From NCBI GenBank assembly GCA_023390985.1, contig JAEWBU010000337.1, positions 1 through 36,998 on the forward strand: a stretch of DNA of 36,998 nucleotides. Reading direction: 5' to 3'. Position 1 is the stretch's first letter; every line of letters begins with the position of its first letter. The translations under genes and the position numbers were made by a program. Under the pieces are notes generated by a model. It was not told where the DNA came from, made no database searches, and saw only the letters and a list, made by a program, of their open reading frames with translations. Below are positions 1 to 8,690 of this stretch, piece by piece. This DNA comes from Pseudomonadota bacterium. GTDB lineage: Bacteria; Pseudomonadota; Gammaproteobacteria; Burkholderiales; Burkholderiaceae_C.

Positions 1-786
1 GTCGAGAACAAGCTGGGCGCCGGCGGCAACATCGCCAGCGAATTCGTGGCCCGATCGCCCGCCGACGGCTACACCGCGCTTTACCACTCCTCGGGCATTG
101 CCATTACGCCCGCGCTGTACAAGAAGATGGGCTACGACCCGGCTAACGACTTCGCGCCCGTGGCCATGCCTGCATCCATTCCCGCCATCCTGGTGGCGGG
201 GCCGGCGCTGCCGTCGAACGTCGCCACGCCGAAGCAGTTCGTGGAGTACCTCAAGGCCAACCCGGGCAAGGCCAGCTACGGCTCCGGCGGCATCGGCAAC
301 ATCACGCACCTGGGCGTGGAGCTGTTCCTGCAGGGCACCGGCACGCGCGCCGTCCATGTCCCGTACAAGGGCACGGCGCCGGCGATGACCGACCTGGTCG
401 GCGGCCAGACCACCTTCATGCTGGACGCGTTGAGCAGCGCGCTGCCCTTCATTCGCGACAAGCGGGTGCGCCCGCTGGCCGTGACGTCGATCCAGCGCGC
501 CGGGGTGCTGGCCGAAGTGCCGACCGTGGCCGAGACCGTGCTGCCCGGCTTCGACGCCAGCACTTGGCATTGCATCCTGCTGCCGAAGGCGACGCCCAGG
601 GACGTGGTGGCGCGCCTGAACGAGGAGATCAACCGGATCGCCGCCGACCCCGAGATGCTCCGGCAGTTCGGCCCCCAGGGCGTGGTGCTGCAGGCATCCA
701 CGCCGGCGAAGTTCGACGCCTTCCTGCGCACCGAGATCACGCGCTGGACCACCGCCGCCCGCAACGCGGGCGTGCAACCGGAGTAG
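1..786 (+). CDS. Bug-family (TctC-like) solute-binding protein, 5' end outside window
   Basis: The reading frame is open from base 1 and ends at TAG 784-786, so the N-terminus with its signal peptide lies upstream of the window. The visible start VENKLGAGGNIASEFVA is the typical Bug segment after the first beta-alpha unit, and PADGYT, YDP..DF.PVA, HVPYKGT and VPTVAE follow in family order. Bug proteins are periplasmic receptors of tripartite tricarboxylate (TTT) transporters and bind carboxylates; most are orphans without the TctAB membrane subunits, and none is seen here. The next gene begins 3 bp later, so this receptor is probably cotranscribed with the enoyl-CoA hydratase and may capture the acid that the cluster degrades. 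The ligand cannot be told from sequence. Confidence 0.93.
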   Translation, partial: VENKLGAGGNIASEFVARSPADGYTALYHSSGIAITPALYKKMGYDPANDFAPVAMPASIPAILVAGPALPSNVATPKQFVEYLKANPGKASYGSGGIGNITHLGVELFLQGTGTRAVHVPYKGTAPAMTDLVGGQTTFMLDALSSALPFIRDKRVRPLAVTSIQRAGVLAEVPTVAETVLPGFDASTWHCILLPKATPRDVVARLNEEINRIAADPEMLRQFGPQGVVLQASTPAKFDAFLRTEITRWTTAARNAGVQPE

Positions 787-789
787 CCC

Positions 790-1587
790 GTGGCCGCCTT
801 CCTGGAACAGACCCGCCACGGCCACGTGCTGGTGCTGGCGATGAACCGGCCCGAGACCCACAACGCGGTCTCGGACCCCGACGCCATCGAGGAGCTGCTC
901 GCAGCCTGCGCGCAGGTGAACGCCGACCACGAGGTGCGCTGCGTGGTGCTCACCGGCAGCGGCAACGCCTTCTCCTCGGGCGGCAACGTCAAGACGCTGC
1001 GCGACCAGGTGGGCAGCGGCCTGGGCCTGCCGGCGCTGTCGCGCCACGCCTACCGCGACGGCATCCAGCGCCTGCCGCTGGCGCTGCACAACCTCGAGGT
1101 GCCCGTGATCGCCGCCGTCAACGGCCATGCCATCGGCGCCGGCATGGACCTCGCCTGCATGTGCGACGTCCGCATCGCCAGCACCAGCGCGAAGTTCGCG
1201 TGCAGCTTCATCAAGCTGGGACTGATCCCTGGCGACGGCGGCGCCTGGCTGCTGCCGCGCATCGTCGGCCGGCCGGTCGCCTCGGAGCTCGCCTTCACCG
1301 GGCGCGCGATCGACGCACGGCAGGCGCTGCAGTACGGCTTGGTGACGCAGGTGGTGGCGCCGGAGCAGCTGCTGCCTGCGGCGCTGGCCCTGGCCGACGA
1401 GATCGCCGCGTACCCGGGCCTTGCGCTGCGCATGACCAAGCGGCTGCTGCGCGAAGCCGAGCACACGCGGCTGGACACGCTGCTGGAGATGTCCGCGGCG
1501 CTGCAGGCCCTCGCGCACCACACCCCCGAACACGAGGAACGCCTGGCGGCGTTCGCCGCCGGGCGCAGCAAGGCCGTCGGCCGCTGA
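790..1587 (+). CDS. enoyl-CoA hydratase/isomerase family protein
   Basis: This 265-aa protein is of crotonase-fold length and starts at GTG, 3 bp after the Bug gene. Visible crotonase features are the first oxyanion-hole segment FSSGGNVKTL, the second oxyanion-hole and substrate segment AVNGHAIGAGMDLACMCD, and PGDGGAWLLPRIVG followed by AFTGRAIDARQALQYGLV. The position usually held by the first catalytic Glu of hydratases lies in SFIKLGLIPGDGG, where the residues are GLIPGDGG rather than the more common G..PE.G, so hydratase chemistry is likely but not certain. The family hydrates trans-2-enoyl-CoA in beta-oxidation in the cytoplasm. With the dehydrogenases and ETF downstream it would supply the second step of the same pathway. 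Confidence 0.9.
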   Translation: MAAFLEQTRHGHVLVLAMNRPETHNAVSDPDAIEELLAACAQVNADHEVRCVVLTGSGNAFSSGGNVKTLRDQVGSGLGLPALSRHAYRDGIQRLPLALHNLEVPVIAAVNGHAIGAGMDLACMCDVRIASTSAKFACSFIKLGLIPGDGGAWLLPRIVGRPVASELAFTGRAIDARQALQYGLVTQVVAPEQLLPAALALADEIAAYPGLALRMTKRLLREAEHTRLDTLLEMSAALQALAHHTPEHEERLAAFAAGRSKAVGR

Positions 1588-1613
1588 ACGCCAGCATCCC
1601 CAGGAGACCGCCC

Positions 1614-2600
1614 ATGAACGCCGTCTGCATTCACCGCCGCGCCGCCTTCGCGCTGGCAGCCCTTCTTGCCGCCGCGGTGCTGCCCGCGTCCGCCGGCCCC
1701 GCCGAGGACTGGCCCAGCCGGCCCGTCAAGGTGATCGTCTCGCTGCCCCCGGGCAGCGGCGCCGACACCATCGCACGCTACGTCGCCACCCAGCTGCAGC
1801 AGAAGTACAAGCAGCCCTTCGTGGTGGAGAACAAGACTGGCGCCAACAGCTTCATCGCCGCGCAGTTCGTCGCCAAGGCCCCGGCCGATGGCTACACGCT
1901 GTTCTGGGCCAGCAACTCGCCCATCACCACCAACCTGGTCGCCTTCAGGCAACTGCCGTACGACCCGGTGGCCGATTTCACGCCGATCGCGCTGGGCGCG
2001 CGCTTTCCCATGGCCTTCGTGGTGCCGGCCGGCTCGCCGCTGCGCACGATGGCCGACCTGACCGCCCACCTGAAGAAGAACGGCGCCAAGGCCAACTACG
2101 CGAGCGGCACGGCGACCTACCGGCTGGCGATCGAACAGTACCAGCTGCAGGTGGGTGGCCACGCCACCCACGTTCCGTACAAGGGCACGGCGGCTGCGGT
2201 GATGGGCCTGGCCGGCGGCGACGTCGACTACTCGTTGGCGGAAGTGAGCGCCGTCACGCCGCTGATCAAGGGCGGCAAGCTGCGCGCGCTCGCCGTCACC
2301 GGCAAGGGCCGGCAGAAGGACCTGCCCGATGTGCCGACCATGGCCGAAGCCGGTGTGCCGGGCTACGAGTTCTACGCCTGGGTCGGCGGCTACTTCCCCG
2401 CGCGGGTGGACCCGGCCATCGTGCAGAAGGCTGCCGCGGCCGTGCAGGAGGTGCTGCGTGCCAGGGAAGGGCACGACTACGTGCTGGGCCTCGGCGGGAT
2501 CCCCGCAGTGGCCGGCCCGCAGGAGCTGCGCGAGTTCCAGGAGAAGGAGCTCACGCAGCTGCGCGCGATCGCGCACAAGGTGAAGATGGAGCAGGAATGA
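1614..2600 (+). CDS. Bug-family (TctC-like) solute-binding protein
   Basis: ATG at 1614 follows a good ribosome-binding site (AGGAG, 1602-1606) and gives 328 aa, normal for the family. Residues 1-27 form a signal peptide: a basic start with HRRAAF, an alanine/leucine-rich core and an ASA-type cleavage site. The mature part shows WPSRPVKVIVSLPPGSGADT, VVENKTGAN, PADGYTLFWASNS, YDPVADFTPIA, HVPYKGTAAAV and VPTMAEAGVPGYEF, all classic Bug landmarks. It is a periplasmic receptor for an organic acid. Two Bug genes flanking one enoyl-CoA hydratase suggest uptake of a substrate handled by the cluster. It ends 2 bp from the stop of the convergent LysR gene. Confidence 0.94.
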   Translation: MNAVCIHRRAAFALAALLAAAVLPASAGPAEDWPSRPVKVIVSLPPGSGADTIARYVATQLQQKYKQPFVVENKTGANSFIAAQFVAKAPADGYTLFWASNSPITTNLVAFRQLPYDPVADFTPIALGARFPMAFVVPAGSPLRTMADLTAHLKKNGAKANYASGTATYRLAIEQYQLQVGGHATHVPYKGTAAAVMGLAGGDVDYSLAEVSAVTPLIKGGKLRALAVTGKGRQKDLPDVPTMAEAGVPGYEFYAWVGGYFPARVDPAIVQKAAAAVQEVLRAREGHDYVLGLGGIPAVAGPQELREFQEKELTQLRAIAHKVKMEQE

Positions 2601-2602
2601 GG

Positions 2603-3505
2603 CTAGCCGGCCCGGGCCCGCACCAGCGCCGTCGCGACTTCCACGAAGCGCTGCGTGGGCGCGTTGGCACTCGCCGGCCGGTGCGCCAGGGCGATGCCGA
2701 TGTCCAGCGCGGCCGGCAGGTCGGTGATGGGCAGCAGCTTCACGCGCGTGAGCATGTAGCGCGCGGTGGCCGAGGGCACCAGCGCCACGCCCAGGCCGCT
2801 TTCCACCAGGCCCATGGCGGTCGGCACCTGCACGATTTCCTGCACCACCCGGGGCTGGATGCCGGCGCCGCGGAAGGCGAGCATCGCGATGGCGTGCATT
2901 GCGGGCACCTTCTCCGGCGAATAGAGGATGAAGGGCTGGTCGGCCAGGTCGGCCAGCACCACGTTGTCGCGTTGCGCCAGCGGGTTGCCGGGATGCACCG
3001 CCAGCACGAAGCGGTCGGTTTCCACCGCCAGCAGCTGCGCGTCGCATTCGTCGAACAGCGGCGTGCGCAGCAGCGCCGCGTCCACCTTGTGCTCGGCCAG
3101 CTCCCGCAGCAGCTCCTGGGTGGTGGATTCGTGCAGCACGAGTTCCACGCGCGGGTAGCGCGCCTGGAACGTGGGGATCAGGTCGGGCAGCACCGAGTAG
3201 CTGGACGTGCCTGCGAAGCCCAGCACGAGGCGGCCCTGCTCGCCGGTGGCGCATTCGGTGGCGGAACGCCGCAGCTCCTCGACGTCGCGCAGCGTGCGCA
3301 GGGCGTGCTCCAGCACGATGCCGCCGGCGGCGGTGAGGCTCAGCCCGCGCGGGTCGCGGTTGAACAGCAGCACGCCCAGTTCGTCCTCCAACTTGCGGAT
3401 CGCCGTCGACAGGGGCGGCTGCGCCATGTGAAGGCGTTCCGCCGCCCGGTGGAAGTTGAGCGTTTCGGCAAGGACGGCGAATTGGCGCAGCTGGCGCAGT
3501 TCCAT
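2603..3505 (-). CDS. LysR-type transcriptional regulator
   Basis: The 300-aa length is standard. The N-terminal winged helix-turn-helix is clear: MELRQLRQFAVLAETLNFHR, then AAERLHMAQPPLSTAIRKLE and DELGVLLFNRDPRG. The rest is a periplasmic-binding-protein-like effector domain with LVLGFAGTSSYSVLPDLIP. The gene is divergent from the large acyl-CoA dehydrogenase with only 30 bp between the start codons, so its operator and both promoters must overlap the coding ends. By LysR convention it probably controls the divergent acyl-CoA operon in response to a pathway intermediate and represses itself. The effector is unknown. Confidence 0.95.
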   Translation of the reverse strand: MELRQLRQFAVLAETLNFHRAAERLHMAQPPLSTAIRKLEDELGVLLFNRDPRGLSLTAAGGIVLEHALRTLRDVEELRRSATECATGEQGRLVLGFAGTSSYSVLPDLIPTFQARYPRVELVLHESTTQELLRELAEHKVDAALLRTPLFDECDAQLLAVETDRFVLAVHPGNPLAQRDNVVLADLADQPFILYSPEKVPAMHAIAMLAFRGAGIQPRVVQEIVQVPTAMGLVESGLGVALVPSATARYMLTRVKLLPITDLPAALDIGIALAHRPASANAPTQRFVEVATALVRARAG

Positions 3506-3535
3506 GGGACCTGAATTCTAGAGACTGGAGACCGA

Positions 3536-4693
3536 GTGCAAGACATCACGCGATCCTTCGAGCCGGCGGTGATTCCGCCGGAGGACGAGGCCCTGCGCGA
3601 ACCGGTGCGGCGCTTCCTGGCGCAGGCACTGAAGGACATGCCGCCTGCCCAGCGGGCCCGCTCATGGATGGGCTTCGATGCCGGCTTCAGCCGCGCCCTC
3701 GCCAGCCAGGGGTGGCTGGGCCTGACGCTGCCGAAGAAGTACGGCGGCGGCGGCCGCAGCGCCTTCGCGCGCTTCGTGCTGTCCGAGGAGCTTCTAGCGG
3801 CCGGCGCCCCGGTCACCGCGCACTGGATCGCGGACCGCCAGAGCGCGCCGCTGATCCTGCGCTACGGCACGGAGGCCCAGCGCGAGTTCTATCTGCCGCG
3901 CATCATCCGCGGCGAAGCCTTCTTCGCCATCGGCATGAGCGAGCCCGACACCGGCTCCGACCTGGCCAGCGTGCGCACGCGGGCGCTGCGCACCGACAAG
4001 GGTTGGGTGCTGCGCGGGCGCAAGATCTGGACGACCAACGCCCACCGCACGCAGTACATGTGCGCGCTCGTGCGCACTTCCGGCACACCGGAGGACCGGC
4101 ACAAGGGCTTGTCGCAGGTGCTGGTGGACCTGTCGCTGCCCGGCATCACCGTGCGGCCCATCCTGGACATCACGGGCGACCGGCATTTCTGCGAAGTGCT
4201 GTTCGACGACGTGGTGCTGCCGGCCGACGCGCTGGTCGGGCAGGAGGGCGCGGGCTGGGAGCAGGTGACGGCGGAACTCGCCTTCGAGCGCAGCGGGCCG
4301 GAGCGGTTGCTGTCTTCCATGGTCCTGGCTGACACCTGGCTGGACCACCTGCGCGGCCAGCCTTCCGTGGATGCAGCAACGCTCGCCACGCTGGGGCGCG
4401 TCGCCTCGCGCACCTCCGTCCTGCGCGCGATGTCGCTGGGGATCGCCGCGCAATTGAACCGCGGCGAACAGCCGGTGCTGGCGGCTTCCTTCGTGAAGGA
4501 CCTCGGCACCGAGTTCGAGCAGGCCTTGCCGGGCTGGGTGGCGCAGGCGCTGGAGCAGGGCGATGCGCCGGCGGCGCCCGCGCTGTCGCAGACGCTCGCC
4601 TACCTCACCCAGATCCAGCCCACGTTCTCGCTGCGGGGCGGCACGCGCCAAATCCTGCGCGGCATCATCGCCCGCGGCCTCGGCCTGCGCTGA
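3536..4693 (+). CDS. acyl-CoA dehydrogenase, large subunit type
   Basis: This 385-aa protein starts with GTG 3536 after GGAG. Landmarks in order are LTLPKKYGGGG (N-terminal helical domain), FFAIGMSEPDTGSDLASVRT (middle beta domain and FAD contact), GRKIWTTNAH, and a C-terminal SLRGGTRQILRGIIA. Acyl-CoA dehydrogenases form the alpha-beta double bond and pass electrons to ETF. It is followed 13 bp later by a second, shorter dehydrogenase homologue. Such large/small pairs are known to form heteromeric dehydrogenases for bulky or branched side chains, for example in steroid and bile-acid degradation, so the two proteins here may act as one enzyme; that is inference from order and size. The catalytic glutamate cannot be assigned with confidence without alignment. 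Confidence 0.93.
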   Translation: MQDITRSFEPAVIPPEDEALREPVRRFLAQALKDMPPAQRARSWMGFDAGFSRALASQGWLGLTLPKKYGGGGRSAFARFVLSEELLAAGAPVTAHWIADRQSAPLILRYGTEAQREFYLPRIIRGEAFFAIGMSEPDTGSDLASVRTRALRTDKGWVLRGRKIWTTNAHRTQYMCALVRTSGTPEDRHKGLSQVLVDLSLPGITVRPILDITGDRHFCEVLFDDVVLPADALVGQEGAGWEQVTAELAFERSGPERLLSSMVLADTWLDHLRGQPSVDAATLATLGRVASRTSVLRAMSLGIAAQLNRGEQPVLAASFVKDLGTEFEQALPGWVAQALEQGDAPAAPALSQTLAYLTQIQPTFSLRGGTRQILRGIIARGLGLR

Positions 4694-4706
4694 AGGAAGG
4701 AACAAG

Positions 4707-5714
4707 ATGAACGATTCCCTGGCCGACGGCCTGCAGCGCGCGCTGGCCGACCATTGCACCGCCGAGGAGGTCCGCAGGCTCGAGGCGGGCGGGCCCGCCA
4801 GCCTGTGGCAGGTGGTGGAGCCGCTCGGCTACGCCGACGCCTTCGTCGCCGAAGCCAGTGGCGGCATCGGCCTGTCGCTGGGCGAGGCCTTCGCGCTCGG
4901 CTTCGCCCTCGGGCGCACCGCGTTCCCGCTGCCCCTGCTGGAGACGGCCGTGGCCCGCAGCCTGCTGGCCGCCGCAGGCGTGGACCGCCCCGAAGGGCCG
5001 ATCGTGCTGTGCGACGCGCAGGCCGCGGCCGCGGGCCGGGTCGCGCTGCCCCAGACCCCCGGGCTCGCCCGGGCCGGCCACGTGCTGGCGCGCCACGATA
5101 ATCAGTGGCACCTGTTGCCGCTGCACGGCCTCGCGCCCGGCGACGGCCTGCGCCCGGGCGAGTACCGGCCTGCCGTGGGCGGCGCAGTCGACGCGCTGCC
5201 GCTGGATGCCGCGATCGCGCGCTTTCCGGCGCCGCATTCCGCGGCAGTCCTCACCGCTGCGCTGCACGCAGCGGAGATGGCGGGCTCGCTCACCGCCGTG
5301 CTGGACCTCACGCTGGCCTACGCGGGCGACCGCAAGCAGTTCGGCCGCGCCATCGGGCAGTTCCAGGCGCTGCAGGTGGAGATCAGCCTGCTGGCCGAAC
5401 TGGTGGCGTTCGCCACCATGGCGGCGCGCATGGGCTGCACGGGAACGGTGGCGACGCCGGACGAGCTGCGTGCGCTGAACGCCAAGCTCGCCTGCTGCGA
5501 CGCGGCCGAACGCGCCGTGGCGATCGCGCACGCGGTGCACGGCGCCATCGGCGTCACCGAGGAATACGCGCTGGGCATCCATGGGCGGCGCCTGCACGAA
5601 TGGCGCGCCACGGGCGTCACCGCCGGGACCGCCGCGCGCCACCTCGGGCAGGCGCTGCTGCGCTCGCACGGCGACACGCTGCAGTTCGTGCGCGAGCGGC
5701 TGGCCGTCGCCTGA
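4707..5714 (+). CDS. acyl-CoA dehydrogenase, small partner subunit type
   Basis: ATG 4707 follows GGAAGG and gives 335 aa, shorter than the usual 380. The N-terminal and middle domains are reduced. The C-terminal helical domain is well kept: AGDRKQFGRAIGQFQALQ, which holds the arginine that contacts FAD, and HGAIGVTEEYALGIHGRRLH near the active site. The poor middle domain and the tandem position after the larger dehydrogenase suggest a heteromeric partner rather than a free-standing enzyme. It is in the operon LysR-regulated dehydrogenase - dehydrogenase - racemase - etfB - etfA. An alternative is an independent short-chain acyl-CoA dehydrogenase. Confidence 0.9.
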   Translation: MNDSLADGLQRALADHCTAEEVRRLEAGGPASLWQVVEPLGYADAFVAEASGGIGLSLGEAFALGFALGRTAFPLPLLETAVARSLLAAAGVDRPEGPIVLCDAQAAAAGRVALPQTPGLARAGHVLARHDNQWHLLPLHGLAPGDGLRPGEYRPAVGGAVDALPLDAAIARFPAPHSAAVLTAALHAAEMAGSLTAVLDLTLAYAGDRKQFGRAIGQFQALQVEISLLAELVAFATMAARMGCTGTVATPDELRALNAKLACCDAAERAVAIAHAVHGAIGVTEEYALGIHGRRLHEWRATGVTAGTAARHLGQALLRSHGDTLQFVRERLAVA

Positions 5715-5742
5715 ACACCATCGCAAGAACCGGAGACGAGAC

Positions 5743-6858
5743 ATGGGACCCCTGCACGGGATCAAGGTGGTCGAACTGGCCGGCATCGGGCCTTCGCCCA
5801 TGGCCTGCATGCTGCTGGCCGACCTGGGCGCGGACGTGGTGCGCATCGACCGCACCGAGGCGGCGGACCTGGGCGTCCAGCGGCCGGCGAAATACAACCT
5901 GATGCTGCGCAACCGCCGCCTGGTGGCGCTGGACCTGAAGCGGCCCGAAGCGGTGGCGCAGGTGCTGGACCTGGTGGAGCAGGCCGATGTGCTGGTCGAA
6001 GGCTTCCGCCCCGGCGTCACCGAGCGCCTGGGCCTGGGCCCGGACGTTTGCCTCGCGCGCAACCCGCGCCTCGTCTACGGCCGCATGACGGGCTGGGGCC
6101 AGGACGGCCCGCTGGCCCAGGCGGCCGGCCACGACCTGAACTACGTGGCGCTCACCGGGGTCATCAACGCCATCGGGCGCGCGGGCCAGCCGCCGTCCAT
6201 CCCGCTGATGCTGGCCGGCGACATGGGCGGCGGCGCGCTGTACCTGGCGCTGGGGGTGCTGGCGGCGCTGCTGGAAGCACGGACATCCGGCCGCGGCCAG
6301 GTGGTGGACGCCGCCATCGTCGACGGCGCCGCCTCGCTGGCCACCGCCGTCTGGGGATTGCATGCCGCCGGGCTCTGGGAGAACCGTCGCGGCAGCAACG
6401 TTCTCGACTCGGGCGCGCCGTACTACGACGTCTACGAATGCAGCGACGGCGAGTGGATTTCGATCGGTCCGATCGAGGCGCGCTTCTACGCGCAGCTGCT
6501 GCAGAAGCTGGAGCTGGACCCGGCGCAGCTGGGCGAGCAGAACGACCGGGCCAGCTGGCCCCGGGCCAAGGTGCAGATCGCGCAGCGCTTTCGCACGCGC
6601 AGCCGCGACCAGTGGTGCGCGCTGCTGGAAGGAACGGACGTGTGCTTCGCGCCGGTCCTGTCGTTCGCCGAGGCGCCGGAACACGTGCACCTGAAGGCGC
6701 GCGGCACCTTCGTGGAGGTGGACGGCGTGGTGCAACCCGCGCCCGCGCCGCGCTTTGGCCGCACGGTGCCGCCGCTGCCGCGTGCGCCGCGCGAACGCCC
6801 CGATACCGATCCCGCGGCACTGCTTGCGGAATGGAAAGACAAAGGAGAAACGCAATGA
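5743..6858 (+). CDS. CoA-transferase family III protein, alpha-methylacyl-CoA racemase type
   Basis: ATG 5743 follows GGAGACG and gives 371 aa. The N-terminus HGIKVVELAGIGPSPMACML is diagnostic of the CaiB/BaiF (family III) fold. The active-site blocks fit the racemase branch rather than formyl- or succinyl-CoA transferases: AGHDLNY (catalytic His, then Asp), LMLAGDMGGGALYL and GAPYYDVYECSDG, matching the His, Asp and Glu blocks of mycobacterial MCR and mammalian AMACR. Such enzymes interconvert 2R- and 2S-methylacyl-CoA so that the S form can enter beta-oxidation. This is the best clue that the substrate of the cluster is 2-methyl branched. The stop codon overlaps the etfB start in ATGA. Confidence 0.9.
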   Translation: MGPLHGIKVVELAGIGPSPMACMLLADLGADVVRIDRTEAADLGVQRPAKYNLMLRNRRLVALDLKRPEAVAQVLDLVEQADVLVEGFRPGVTERLGLGPDVCLARNPRLVYGRMTGWGQDGPLAQAAGHDLNYVALTGVINAIGRAGQPPSIPLMLAGDMGGGALYLALGVLAALLEARTSGRGQVVDAAIVDGAASLATAVWGLHAAGLWENRRGSNVLDSGAPYYDVYECSDGEWISIGPIEARFYAQLLQKLELDPAQLGEQNDRASWPRAKVQIAQRFRTRSRDQWCALLEGTDVCFAPVLSFAEAPEHVHLKARGTFVEVDGVVQPAPAPRFGRTVPPLPRAPRERPDTDPAALLAEWKDKGETQ

Positions 6859-7604
6859 AGATACTCGTCGCAACCAAGCGTGTCGTCGACGCCAACGTCA
6901 AGGCGCAGGTGAAGTCCGATGGCACGGGGATCGTCCTGGCCAACGTCAAGATGTCGATGAACCCCTTCGACGAGATCGCCGTCGAAGAGGCGGTGCGCCT
7001 GAAGGAAAAGGGCGTGGCCACCGAGGTCATCGCCGTCTCCTGCGGCCCGGCGCAGTGCCAGGAAACGCTGCGCACGGCCATGGCCATCGGCGCCGACCGC
7101 GCCATCCTGGTGCAGACCGACGAGGAACTGCAGCCGCTGGCCGTGGCCAAGCTGCTCAAGGCCCTGGTCGACAAGGAACAGCCCGGCCTGGTGATCCTGG
7201 GCAAGCAGGCGATCGACGACGACTGCAACCAGACCGGCCAGATGCTGGCGGCGCTGGCCGACCTGCCGCAAGCCACGTTCGCTTCCAAGGTGGAAGTTGC
7301 CGACGGCAAGGCCCAGGTCACGCGTGAAGTCGACGGCGGCCTCGAGACCCTGTCGGTGGCTATCCCCGCGGTGATCACCACCGACCTGCGCCTGAACGAG
7401 CCGCGCTACGTGACGCTGCCGAACATCATGAAGGCGAAGAAGAAGCCGCTGGAGACCGTGGCGCCCGCCGACCTGGGCGTGGACGCGGCCCCGCGCCTGA
7501 AGACGCTGAAGGTCACCGAGCCGCCCAAGCGCGGCGCGGGCGTGAAGGTGCCCGACGTGGCCACCCTGGTGCAGAAGCTGAAGACCGAAGCGAAGGTGAT
7601 CTGA
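6855..7604 (+). CDS. etfB: electron transfer flavoprotein beta subunit
   Basis: At 249 aa the length is exactly that of bacterial EtfB. It starts MKILVATKRVVDANVKAQV and carries the ETF beta signature region with SMNPFDEIAVEEAVRLKEKG, ISCGP-like VSCGPAQCQETLRTAMAIGA and LGKQAIDDDCNQTGQMLAAL. It binds AMP and pairs with EtfA. The heterodimer takes electrons from acyl-CoA dehydrogenases and hands them to ETF:ubiquinone oxidoreductase at the membrane. The start overlaps the racemase stop (ATGA), and etfA follows one base after the stop, so translation is probably coupled. Placement behind two dehydrogenases suggests a dedicated ETF. Confidence 0.97.
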   Translation: MKILVATKRVVDANVKAQVKSDGTGIVLANVKMSMNPFDEIAVEEAVRLKEKGVATEVIAVSCGPAQCQETLRTAMAIGADRAILVQTDEELQPLAVAKLLKALVDKEQPGLVILGKQAIDDDCNQTGQMLAALADLPQATFASKVEVADGKAQVTREVDGGLETLSVAIPAVITTDLRLNEPRYVTLPNIMKAKKKPLETVAPADLGVDAAPRLKTLKVTEPPKRGAGVKVPDVATLVQKLKTEAKVI

Positions 7605-7605
7605 G

Positions 7606-8538
7606 ATGTCCGTCCTCGTCATTGCTGAACACGACAACAAGTCGATCAAGCCCGCCACGCTGAACACCGTGACGGCCGGGGCCGCCTGCGGCGGCGACGT
7701 GCACGTGCTGGTGGCCGGCGCCGGCGCCGGCGAAGCCGCCAAGGCCGCCGCGCAGGTGGCCGGCGTGGCCAAGGTGATCCACGCTGACGGCGCGCAGTTC
7801 GAACACGGCCTGGCCGAGAACGTGGCCGCGCAGGTGCTGGCCATCGCCTCGAACTACAGCCACATCCTGTTCCCCGCTACCGCCAGCGGCAAGAACGTCG
7901 CCCCGCGCGTGGCCGCCAAGCTGGACGTCGCGCAGATCTCCGACATCACCAAGGTCGATGCCGCCGACACCTTCGAGCGCCCGATCTACGCCGGCAACGC
8001 CATCGCCACCGTGCAGAGCGCCGACAAGGTCAAGGTGATCACGGTGCGCACGACCGCGTTCGACCCGGCCGCCGCCACCGGCGGCAGCGCCGCGGTGGAA
8101 GCCGCGAATGCCGTGGCCGACTCGGGCAAGAGCAGCTTCGTGGGCGCCGAGATCGCCAAGAGCGACCGCCCGGAGCTCACCGCCGCCAAGATCATCGTGT
8201 CGGGCGGCCGCGCGCTGGGCTCGAGCGAGAAGTTCCAGGAGGTGATGACGCCGCTGGCCGACAAGCTGGGCGCCGCCATCGGCGCCTCGCGCGCCGCGGT
8301 GGACGCGGGCTACGCGCCCAACGACCTGCAGGTCGGCCAGACCGGCAAGATCGTCGCGCCGCAGCTGTACATCGCCGCCGGCATCTCCGGCGCGATCCAG
8401 CACCTGGCCGGCATGAAGGACTCCAAGGTGAGCGTCGCGATCAACAAGGACCCGGAAGCGCCCATCTTCAGCGTGGCCGACTACGGTCTGGAGGCCGACC
8501 TGTTCACGGCCGTGCCGGAACTGGTCGGGTCCCTCTAG
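7606..8538 (+). CDS. etfA: electron transfer flavoprotein alpha subunit
   Basis: This 310-aa protein starts MSVLVIAEHDNKSIKPATLN, the usual EtfA opening. The C-terminal FAD domain is intact: SGGRALGSSEKFQ, GAAIGASRAAVDAGYAPND, QVGQTGKIVAPQLYIAAGIS and AIQHLAGM...AINKDPEAPIFSVADYGLE, covering the ETF alpha signature. It binds FAD and, with EtfB, shuttles electrons from the acyl-CoA dehydrogenases to the quinone pool. It is the last intact gene of the chromosomal operon. A 12-bp palindrome, GCGCTCGAGCGC (8539-8550), directly follows the stop and may be a weak transcript end. Confidence 0.97.
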   Translation: MSVLVIAEHDNKSIKPATLNTVTAGAACGGDVHVLVAGAGAGEAAKAAAQVAGVAKVIHADGAQFEHGLAENVAAQVLAIASNYSHILFPATASGKNVAPRVAAKLDVAQISDITKVDAADTFERPIYAGNAIATVQSADKVKVITVRTTAFDPAAATGGSAAVEAANAVADSGKSSFVGAEIAKSDRPELTAAKIIVSGGRALGSSEKFQEVMTPLADKLGAAIGASRAAVDAGYAPNDLQVGQTGKIVAPQLYIAAGISGAIQHLAGMKDSKVSVAINKDPEAPIFSVADYGLEADLFTAVPELVGSL

Positions 8539-8573
8539 GCGCTCGAGCGCAGCGCACCACCACCATCAGGAGC

Positions 8574-8690
8574 ATGCTCGTCGCCAACCGCGGCGAGATC
8601 GCCATCCGCGCCATGCGCGCGGCCGCGGAACTGGGCATCCGGACGGTCGCCATCTACGCCCACGAGGACCGGATGGCGCAGCATCGCTTC
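8574..8690 (+). pseudogene. biotin carboxylase / pyruvate carboxylase N-terminus, truncated
   Basis: ATG 8574 follows CAGGAG and opens with LVANRGEIAIRAMRAAAELG, then IRTVAIYAHEDRMAQHRF. This is the N-terminus of the ATP-grasp biotin carboxylase domain and fits pyruvate-carboxylase-type chains best (..ANR.EIAIR.. then ..A.ED..A.HRFKADE..). The match ends abruptly after HRF at about base 8690. The frame stays open to 8819, but the residues become arginine- and proline-rich and unlike the family. The expected remaining several hundred to over 1000 codons are absent. The simplest reading is insertion of the element whose genes start directly to the right. The missing part may lie beyond the right end of the window. 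Confidence 0.8.

Noticed and set aside
1050..3254. 734-codon minus-strand open frame across the Bug and hydratase genes
   Set aside because: It is the antisense shadow of GC-rich codons; it overlaps three genes with clear family motifs and is arginine-, glycine- and alanine-rich itself.
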